Shown in pieces: positions 1 through 7,453 of a stretch of DNA of 64,000 nucleotides; positions within the stretch are counted from its first letter, which is position 1; every line of letters starts with the position of its first letter. Location of the stretch: positions 5,156,436 through 5,220,435 of the forward strand of contig OX453278.1 in assembly GCA_949710005.1 (NCBI GenBank). Direction: 5' to 3'. The stretch is from Ricordea florida (lineage: Eukaryota > Cnidaria > Anthozoa > Corallimorpharia > Ricordeidae). The notes beneath the pieces are model-generated. The model saw only the letters and a list, made by a program, of their open reading frames with translations, was not told where the DNA came from and ran no database searches. The translations under genes and the position numbers were made by a program.

Positions 1-399
1 GGTGAAGAGGATTGTTCCGACTCTCGGTCCTACAACAAACTGAAGACTCTAGAAAACGTAACGAAAGACTGTGACAGAGAAACCGACGTTTGCGCCACAA
101 AGAATAATTCTGTCTCCGAGTTAATGAACCCACTTCCGGAGCACTCGGACTGCAGGGACTCGAAAACGACTTCCGGTTGTTCCGAGTCGTTGCTCTTCTC
201 AACGCAACCGGGCGAAGCAAGCTGTGGTCTGGACGAAGACCCTACACTACTATGCAGAAAGGACTACGTCCATTTTGAGCTTGACAAGGACAAAATCATT
301 GTATTGCACGTGCCCACCGCATATAAGTATGCACCCGAGATTTTACAGCAGTACGCCATTGGTCAGCCTCGATCGGACGACTTGCCGCCGCCGCCATAA
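1..399 (+). CDS. 3' end of an unidentified protein-coding gene (partial)
   Basis: Frame 1 is open from the first base to a TAA at 397-399, giving 132 codons, so the gene or exon starts outside the window. The ATG at 124 is an internal Met and not a supported start. The first ~80 residues are polar, rich in Ser, Asp, Glu, Thr and Cys, and probably disordered. Residues ~85-120 look more folded, with alternating hydrophobics around YVHFELDKDKIIVLHVP. The protein ends in a short Pro run (LPPPP) encoded by a CCG microsatellite at 383-395. I see no signal peptide, membrane segment or recognisable catalytic motif, and I do not recognise the family. Composition is balanced and unlike the AT-rich sequence downstream, which supports real coding. 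The frame could still be an exon read slightly past its true splice boundary. Confidence 0.6.
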   Translation, partial: GEEDCSDSRSYNKLKTLENVTKDCDRETDVCATKNNSVSELMNPLPEHSDCRDSKTTSGCSESLLFSTQPGEASCGLDEDPTLLCRKDYVHFELDKDKIIVLHVPTAYKYAPEILQQYAIGQPRSDDLPPPP

Positions 400-905
400 A
401 GACTCAGTGGCATCATGGGTAATGCCTTTACTCATGCGCGAACTTGCAACGATGCTGCACTGGGATTTATTGAATGTGCGAGCATTTTTACCCACACTCT
501 GTGTGTCACTGCGCGCATTTTATCTGAGGAATGAGTGTAATTTATTTTACGACAGATGAAGGGTTCGCTCTCTATTCAGGGGAAGGTTTTAAGCTAAAAC
601 GTAGAAAAAGGTACCTATTTATTTGTTTCTTTCCTCTGAACAAACGTTTTATATTTCGCCCCTTAAATGAGCCATGAATCCAACATGGATTTCGCAGATG
701 GTGAGCTTATTAGAGTAGTGGGGTCTATTCCAAAGTTGGAAACAAAACTGTATTTTGAATTCGGTACTCTAAAACCGTCATGTACAGTATTCGAAGGGTT
801 CGAAAAGACGCCTTTCCCAAAATACTTTGTTTACCAGGGGCTGGTCCTCAATTTTCCCATTTACATTCGTTCACTTGAGGAATATTAAAATCCACAATTA
901 TAAAG
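400..905 (+). other. Probable 3' UTR of the upstream gene
   Basis: The sequence after the TAA at 397 becomes AT-rich and has no long frame continuing from the gene. It contains an AU-rich element-like ATTTATTT at about 613 and ends near an ATTAAA at 884-889. Its extent is inferred only from the stop codon and that poly(A)-like signal. Confidence 0.35.
667..888 (+). CDS. Small hypothetical ORF (73 codons) in the probable 3' UTR
   Basis: An ATG-initiated frame runs from 667 to a TAA at 886-888. The first ATG has a weak context. The second Met, at 685, sits in a better one (AACATGG). The product is mixed polar and aromatic, with FPKYFVYQGLVLNFPIYI near its end, and has no recognised domain. It lies downstream of the stop of the partial gene in the same orientation, so it may be chance, a decayed exon or a small separate peptide. 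The length is within chance expectation. Confidence 0.15.
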   Translation: MSHESNMDFADGELIRVVGSIPKLETKLYFEFGTLKPSCTVFEGFEKTPFPKYFVYQGLVLNFPIYIRSLEEY

Positions 906-935
906 GTGGCATAAAGGTGGCATAAAGGTGGTGAA
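884..935 (+). terminator. Candidate poly(A) signal ATTAAA with GU-rich downstream stretch
   Basis: ATTAAA at 884-889 is the commonest variant of the animal poly(A) hexamer. It is followed at 904-935 by repeated GGTGG, which fits a GU-rich downstream element. I found no canonical AATAAA on this strand between 400 and 1980. A second ATTAAA lies at 1058-1063. The cleavage site is inferred, not seen. Confidence 0.3.
900..932 (+). repeat. 11-bp minisatellite, three copies
   Basis: The unit ATAAAGGTGGC occurs at 900-910 and 911-921, then as ATAAAGGTGGT at 922-932. The three copies are in perfect tandem except for the last base. Confidence 0.9.
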
Positions 936-1222
936 AATAGAAGCATTTGAATGACAAGCGTGTGTCTGCAGAACTCGGTTATCCGACGTCTTCTGCCGAA
1001 CACCGAGTGTGATTACAAGCACCATTTCAGTTTTAGCAAATGAATTATCTGATCGTTATTAAAAGACTTTTATCGAGATGCTGTATCGATTCAGTTTTTG
1101 TTAAAGTAATCGTTTATTTTTCCTGGTGATAAACATGCAAAAATTTCAACAAGCTGATTATGCAATTAATCCCAAACATTGCAGAAAGTACAAGTTGAGG
1201 GGTGGACAACTTTTATTTTATC
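933..1222. other. Intergenic, no supported gene
   Basis: AT-rich unique sequence. A spare ATTAAA occurs at 1058-1063. I see no credible ORF, RNA gene or repeat. The only frame here (from 1126) starts at GTG and runs through a homopolymer tract. Confidence 0.6.
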
Positions 1223-1264
1223 TTTTTTTTAGGGGGGGGGGGGGGAGAGAGGGGGGCGGGGCAG
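1223..1264 (+). other. T8 run followed by G14/G6/G4 purine tract
   Basis: Eight T at 1223-1230 and an A are followed by 14 G (1232-1245), AGAGA, six G, C and four G. Several G runs of three or more with short loops fit the general pattern for a G-quadruplex on the plus strand. The exact homopolymer length should be treated as uncertain, because such runs are error-prone in assemblies. Confidence 0.7.
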
Positions 1265-1285
1265 AGGCTGAGCAATTTTGTCATG

Positions 1286-1363
1286 GCATGAATTTTTCAC
1301 CTTTGGTCTGCGCAAGAATTTTCAGCATCCTTTTTTCCCTTGGCCCACTGTGCATGAATTTTT
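1286..1363 (+). repeat. Short dispersed direct repeat
   Basis: GCATGAATTTTT occurs at 1286-1297 and again at 1352-1363. Each copy is followed within a few bases by a CCTT-like pyrimidine segment. This may be a decayed duplication or the edge of an old repeat. No family is recognised. Confidence 0.4.
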
Positions 1364-1377
1364 AATCCTTCTTTTTA

Positions 1378-1432
1378 GTTAGGGTTAGGGTTTCCCTTAG
1401 GGTAACCCAAAAGTCAGGGTTAGGCTAACCCT
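1378..1432. repeat. Interstitial telomere-like repeats with hairpin
   Basis: GTTAGGGTTAGGG at 1378-1390 is followed by opposite-orientation CCCTTA and TAACCC motifs. It ends in the perfect 17-nt inverted repeat AGGGTTAGGCTAACCCT (1416-1432: 8-bp arms, 1-nt centre). The motif is the TTAGGG type found in vertebrates and many invertebrates. Copy number is too low for a functional telomere. Confidence 0.65.
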
Positions 1433-1439
1433 TTTAATT

Positions 1440-1626
1440 AGGTTTTTTTTATCGTAGTCGGAAATTGACACGTTTTTCCAACGTTTCTCGCATCGCGCGA
1501 GATGTGTTTGTGTATTTAGAACTAGAGAGTGAGACATCTTATCTTCCGAGGTTTGAATCGAGCTCAAGCCCTCGTGAAACATCAGATTGAAGGGCAAATT
1601 TGATACGACTGCGCCACCAAGGCATC
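1440..1626 (-). mobile_element. Probable tRNA-derived SINE (minus strand)
   Basis: Read on the minus strand from about 1626, the sequence CCTTGGTGGCGCAGTCGT resembles a tRNA-type RNA polymerase III A box (TGGCGCAGT close to TRGCNNAGY). About 40 nt further on, AGCTCGATTCA near 1555-1565 resembles a B box (GGTTCGANTCC). The spacing suits an internal pol III promoter. The element would end in an A-rich tail, seen as GGTTTTTTTTATC on the plus strand at ~1441-1453. Length is about 185 bp. I could not find clear target-site duplications, and cloverleaf pairing is poor, so it is not a functional tRNA. Confidence 0.4.
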
Positions 1627-1980
1627 TATTTCAGAGTTCTAGAGGTCCAGAAGTCCTTCGAAAAGTCCTGTTTTGTGTAGAGTGTCAAAAAGCTTATGTC
1701 ACGTTTTCAATTGTTGTTCATATAGTAAAAGCTCAGTTGAAACCTAAGCTTAATAATGCTGAAAGGAAAAAGCCATTTCATTGATTCATGTTTAAGATGA
1801 TTCTTCGAACGTTTTCTTGTGCCTTGGATAGTTTTCTGTAAATAGCATCGTGTTTGTTTTTGTCACACAAGCACTGATCACGCACAGCACAACCGGAATG
1901 TTCATATGTGGAGAACGACGTTCTTTAGTTGAACCAGTTTGTTGACTTCTCAAATAGTGACAAGACATTGAATTCTTGTA
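1627..1980. other. Unique intergenic DNA up to the satellite edge
   Basis: Unique AT-rich sequence. A frame spanning 1587-1784 is short, starts inside the SINE-like element and has no recognisable features. No RNA gene or repeat is seen. The sequence changes abruptly to satellite at about 1981. Confidence 0.6.
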
Positions 1981-4589
1981 AGAATGGCCATTTTAGACAC
2001 TCTTGAAAAACTTGCCATTTCTTTTCTAATACGTCTTTTTCATGCGGTTTTTTGCATTGTAACAATCTATGATAGTTACGCTTTCAATCCATACTAATTA
2101 GGGTATTGTGCGACTTGTATTTCTCATTTTTCAGCCTTCCGAAATTTGCCCAAAAAATCGTCCATTTTTGAAAATTTACCTATGGTCCCCCCTTTGCTAT
2201 TTTGCCAAAAATGGCCATTTTAGACACTATTGAAAAACTTGCCATTTCTCTTCTAACACGTCTTTTTTCATGCGGTTTTTTGCATTGTAACAATCTATGA
2301 TAGTCACGCTTTCCATCCATACTAATTAGGGTATTGTGCGACTTGTACTTCTCATTTTTCAGCCATCCGAAATTTGCTAACAAATTCGTCCATTTTTGAA
2401 AATTTTCCTATGGTCCCCCCTTTGCTATTTTGCCAAAAATGGCCATTTTAGACACTATTAAAAAACTTGGCATTTCTCTTCTAATACGTCTTTTTTCATG
2501 CGGTTTTTTGCATTGTAACAATCTATGATACTTACGCTTTCAATCCATACTAATTAGGGTATTGTGCGACTTGTACTTCTCATTTTTCAGCCTTCCGAAA
2601 TTTGCCCAAAAAATCGTCCATTTTTGAAAATTTTCCTATGGTCCACCCTTTGCTATTTTGCCAAATATGGTCATTTTAGACACTCTTGAAAAACTTGCCA
2701 TCTCTCTTCTAATACGTCTTTTTTCGTGCGGTTTTTTGAATTGTAACACTCTATGATAGTTACGCTTTCAATCCATACTAATTAGGGTATTGTGCGACTT
2801 GTACTTCTCATTATTCAGCCTTCCGAAATTTGCCCAAAAATCGTCCATTTTTGAAAATTTTCCTATGGTCCCCCCTTTTCTATTTTGCCAAAAATGGCCA
2901 TTTTAGACACTATTGAAGAAATTGCCATTTCTCTTCTAATACGTGTTTTTTCATGCCGCCTTTTGCATTGTAACAATCTATAATAGTTACGCTTTCAATC
3001 CATACTAATTAGGGTATTGTGCGACTTGTACTTCTCATTTTTCAGCCTTCCGAAAATTGCCGAAAAAATCGTCCATTTTTGAAAATTTTCCTATGGGCCC
3101 CCTTTTGCTATTTTGCCAAAAATGGCCATTTTAGACACTATTAAAAAACTTACCATTTCTCTTCTAATACGTCTTTTTTCATGCGCTTTTTTGCATTGTA
3201 ACAATCTATGATAGTTACGCTTTCAATCCATACTAATTAGGGTATTGTGCGACTTGTACTTCTCATTTTTCAGCCTTCCGAAATTTGCCAAAAAAATGAT
3301 CCATTTTTGAAAATTTTTCAATGGTCGCCCCTTTGCTATTTTGCCAAAAATGTCCACTTTAGACACTATTAAAAAACTTGCCATTTCTCTTCTAATACGT
3401 CTTTTTTCATGCGGCTTTTTGCATTGTAACAATCTATGATAGTTACGCTTTTAATCCATACAAAGTAGAATATTGTGCGACTTGTACTTCTTTTTTTTCA
3501 GTCTTCCGAAATTTGCCTAAAAAATCGTCCATTTTTGAACATTTTCCTATGGTCATCCCTTTGCTATTTTGCCAAGAATGGCCAATTTAGACACTTTTGA
3601 CAAAATTGCCATTTCTCTTCTAATACATCTTTTTTCATGCGCTTTTTTGCATTGTAACAATCTATGATAGTTACGCTTTCAATCCATACTAATTAGGGTA
3701 TTGTGCGACTTGTACTTCTCATTTTTCAGCCTTCCGAAAATTGCCAAAAAAATGGTCCATTTTTGAAAATTTTTCTATGGTCGCCCCTTTGCTATTTTGC
3801 CAAAAATGTCCACTTTAGACACTATTAAAAAACTTACCATTTCTCTTCTAATACGTCTTTTTTCATGCGCTTTTTTGCATTGTAACAATCTATGATAGTT
3901 ACGCTTTCAATCCATACTAATTAGGATATTGTGCGACTTGTACTTCTCATTTTTCAGCCTTCCGAAATTTGCCCAAAAAATAATCAATTTTTGAAAATTT
4001 TCCTATGGTCCCGCTTTTGCTATTTTGCCAAAAATGGCCATTTTAGACACTATTAAAAAACTTGCCATTTCTCTTCTAATACATCTTTTTTCATGCGCTT
4101 TTTTGCATTGTAACAATCTATGATAGTTACGCTTTCAATCCATACTAATTAGGGTATTGTGCGACTTGTACTTCTCATTTTTCAGCCATCCGAAATTTGC
4201 TAAAAAATTCGTCCATTTTTGAAACTTTTCCTATGGTCGCCATTTTGCTATTTTGCCAAAAATGGCCATTTTAGACACTATTAAAAAACTTGCCATTTCT
4301 CTTCTAATACGTCTTTTTTCATGCGGTTTTTTGCATTGTAACAATCTATGATAGTTACGCTTTCAATCCATACTAATTAGGGTATTGTGCGACTTGTACT
4401 TCTCATTTTTCAGCCTTGCGAAATTTGCCAAAAAAATCGTCCATTTTTGAAAATTTTCCTATGGTCCCCCCTTTGCTATTTTGCCAAAAATTGCCATTTT
4501 AGACAATATTAAAAAACTTGCCATGTCCCTTCTAATACGTCTTTTTTCATGCAGTTTTTTGCATTGTAACAATCTATGATAGTTACGCT
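1981..4589 (+). repeat. Left edge of the array: mixed, more diverged monomers
   Basis: The first monomer begins without the usual upstream TATTTTGCC and joins unique DNA directly. Copies here carry scattered private changes, such as CTTGGCATTTC at ~2466, TTTTTTGAATTG near 2730 and CGCCTTTTGC near 2957. Neighbouring copies share few of these. From ~3340 the c, b and a variant order seen at 9.8-15 kb already appears, with the c marker ATACAAAGTAG at 3458. Confidence 0.75.
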
Positions 4590-5399
4590 TTCAATCCATA
4601 CTAATTAGGGTATTGTGCGACTTCTACTTCTCATTTGTCAGCCTTCCGAAGTTTGCCCAAAAAATCGTCCATTTTTGAGAATTTTCCTATGGTCCCCCTT
4701 TTGCTATTTTGCCAAAAATGGCCATTTTAGACACTATTAAAAAACTTGCCATTTCTCTTTAAATACGTCTTTTGTCATGCGGCTTTTTGCATTGTAACAA
4801 TCTATGATAGTTACGCTTTCAGTCCATACTAATTAGATAATTGTGCGACTTGTACTTCTTATTTTTCAGCCATCCGAAATTTGCTAAAAAAATCGTCCAT
4901 TTTTGAAAATTTTCCTATGGTCCTCCCTTTGCTATTTTGCCAAAAATGGCCATTTTAGACACTCTTGAAAAACTTGCCATTTCTCTTCTAATACGTCTTT
5001 TTTCATGCGGTTTTTTTCATTGTAACAATCTATGATAGTTACGCTTTCAATCCATACTAATTAGGGTATTGTGCGGCTTGTGCTTCTCATTTTTCAGCCT
5101 TCCGAAATTTGCCCAAAAAATCGTCCATTTTTGAAAATTTTCCTATGGACCCCTTTGCTATTTTGCCAAAAATGGTCATTTTAGACACTCTTGAAAAACT
5201 TGCCATTTCTCTTCTAATACGTCTTTTTTCATGCGGTTTTTTGCATTGTAACAATCTATGATAGTTACGCTTTCAATCCATACTAATTAGGGTATTGTGC
5301 GACTTGTGCTTCTCATTTTTCAGCCTTCCAAAATTTGCCCAAAAAATCGTCCATTTTTGAAAATTTTCCTATGGTCCCCCCTTTGCTATTTTGCCAAAA

Positions 5400-5529
5400 A
5401 TGGCCATTTTATACACTAATAAAAAACTTTTGCGACTATTAAAAAATTTGTGCGACATGTACTTCTCATTTTTCAGCCTTCAGAAATTTGCCCAATTTTT
5501 CTTTTTTTCCTTTTGCTATTTTGCCAAAA
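5400..5529 (+). repeat. 130-bp short monomer (first of 22)
   Basis: It reads CCATTTTATACACTAATA, A run, TGCGACTATT, A run, then GTGCGACTTGTACTTC. By alignment with the full unit it has lost 75 bp of the centre and 23 bp of the tail. Its ATACAC marker recurs at 5411, 8275, 24507, 26912, 28158, 29634, 32040, 33286, 34762, 36258, 37504, 38980, 40456, 42635, 45706, 48571, 49383, 51332, 53054, 54776, 59232 and 63915. Two sub-variants exist: ACTTTTGCG (older blocks) and ACTTGTGCG. Confidence 0.9.
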
Positions 5530-6441
5530 ATGGCCATTTTAGACACTCTTGAAAAACTTGCCATTTCTCTTCTAATACGTCTTTTTTCATGCGGTGTTTT
5601 GCATTGTAACAATCTATGATAGTTACGCTTTCAATCCATACTAATTAGGGTATTGTGCGACTTGTACTTCTCATTTTTCAGCCTTCAGAAATTTGCCCAA
5701 AAATTCATCAATTTTTGAAAATTTTCCTATGGATCCCCCTTTGCTATTTTGCCAAGAATGGCCATTTTAGACACTATTAAAAAACCTGCCTTTTCTCTTC
5801 TAATACATCTTTTTTCATGCGCTTTTTTGCATTGTAACAATCTATGATAGTTACGCTTGCAATCCATACTAATTAGGGTATTGTGCGACTTGTACTTCTC
5901 ATTTTTCAGCCATCCGAAATTTCCTAAAAAATTCGTCCATTTTTGAAAATTTTCCTATGGTCGCCCCTTTGCTATTTTGCCAAAAATGGCCATTTTAGAC
6001 ACTATTAAAAAACTTGCCATTTCTCTTCTAATACGTCTTTTTTCATGCGGTTTTTTGCATTGTAACAATCTATGATAGTTACGCTTTCAATCCATACTAA
6101 TTAGGGTATTGTGCGAATTGTATTTCTCATTATTCAGCCTTCCGAAATTTGCCCAAAAAATCGTCCATTTTTGAAAATTTTCCTATGGTCCCCCCTTTTC
6201 TATTTTGCCAAAAATGGCAATTTTAGACACTCTTGAAAAACTTGCCATTTCTCTTCTAATACGTCTCTTTTCATGCGGTTTTTTGCATTGTAACAATCTA
6301 TGATAGTTACGCTTTCAGTCCATAATAATTAGGGTATTGTGCGACTTGTACTTCTTATTTTTTAGCCATCCGAAATTTGCAAAAAAAATCGTCCATTTTT
6401 GAAAATTTTCCTATGGTCCCCCCTTTGCTATTTTGCCAAAA

Positions 6442-6669
6442 ATGGCCATTTTAGACACTCTTGAAAAACTTGCCATTTCTCTTCTAATACGTCTTTTTTC
6501 ATGCGGTTTTTTGCATTGTAACAATCTATGATAGTTACGCTTTCAATCCATACTAATTAGGGTATTGTGCGACTTGTACTTCTCATTTTTCAGCCTTCTG
6601 AAATTTGCCCAAAAAATCGTCCATTTTTGAAAATTTTCCTATGGTCCCGCTTTTGCTATTTTGCCAAAA
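6442..6669 (+). repeat. Reference full-length 228-bp monomer
   Basis: A typical copy, useful as a map. The perfect 14-bp palindrome AAAATGGCCATTTT spans its start (6439-6452). TACTAAT lies at 6551-6557 and TTAGGG follows immediately. A pyrimidine-rich stretch and CAG end at 6593. The 10-bp palindrome GAAAATTTTC is at 6629-6638. The last part is a C-rich segment and TTTGCTATTTTGCC. I see no CENP-B-box-like motif in it. Confidence 0.9.
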
Positions 6670-7453
6670 ATGGCCATTTTAGACACTATTAAAAAACTTG
6701 CCATTTCTCTTCTAATACGTCTTTTTTCATGCAGTTTTTTGCATTGTAACAATCTATGATAGTTACGCTTTCAATCCATACTAATTAGGGTATTGTGCGA
6801 CTTCTACTTCTCATTTGTCAGCCTTCCGAAGTTTGCCCAAAAAATCGTCCATTTTTGAGAATTTTCCTATGGTCCCCCTTTTGCTATTTTGCCAAAAATG
6901 GCCATTTTAGACACTATTAAAAAACTTGCCATTTCTCTTCTAATACGTCTTTTGTCATGCGGCTTTTTGCATTGTAACAATCTATGATAGTTACGCTTTC
7001 AGTCCATACTAATTAGGGTATTGTGCGACTTGTACTTCTTATTTTTCAGCCATCCGAAGTTTGCTAAAAAAATCGTCCATTTTTGAAAATTTTCCTATGG
7101 TCCCCCCTTTGCTATTTTGCCAAATATGGTCATTTTAGACACTCTTGAAAAACTTGCCATCTCTCTTCTAATACGTCTTTTTTCATGCGGCTTTTTGCAT
7201 TGTAACAATCTATGATAGTTACGCTTTTAATCCATACAAAGTAGAATATTGTGCGACTTGTACTTCTTTTTTTTCAGTCTTCTGAAATTTGCCTAAAAAA
7301 TCGTCCATTTTTGAACATTTTCCTATGGTCATCCCTTTGCTATTTTGCCAAGAATGGCCAATTTAGACACTTTTGACAAAATTGCCATTTCTCTTCTAAT
7401 ACATCTTTTTTCATGCGCTTTTTTGCATTGTAACAATCTATGATAGTTACGCT

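Larger units (their letters stand above)
4590..7453 (+). repeat. 2864-bp higher-order repeat, copy 1
   Basis: Twelve full monomers plus one 130-bp short monomer. Rare variants recur at an offset of exactly 2864 bp: AGATAATTG at 4835 and 7699, the short monomer ATACAC at 5411 and 8275, and GTCTCTTTTC at 6263 and 9127. Shared sequence begins inside a monomer between about 4560 and 4590. Confidence 0.85.

Noticed and set aside
224-559. 111-codon frame overlapping the first gene in another frame
   Set aside because: It overlaps the frame-1 coding region, crosses its stop codon into the UTR, and its composition looks like a shadow.
1126-1365. 79-codon frame through the G tract
   Set aside because: GTG start and a Gly-rich run produced by a homopolymer; not credible coding.
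1540-1626. Functional tRNA gene
   Set aside because: Box-like motifs are present, but acceptor, D and anticodon arms do not pair well; a SINE remnant fits better.
1397-1784. Frames on both strands across the SINE-like element
   Set aside because: Short, overlapping a repeat-derived region, with no recognisable protein features.
2180-3432. Minus-strand frames of 67-69 codons in the array edge
   Set aside because: They read the reverse of ordinary monomers and recur only as fragments of the 228-bp repeat.
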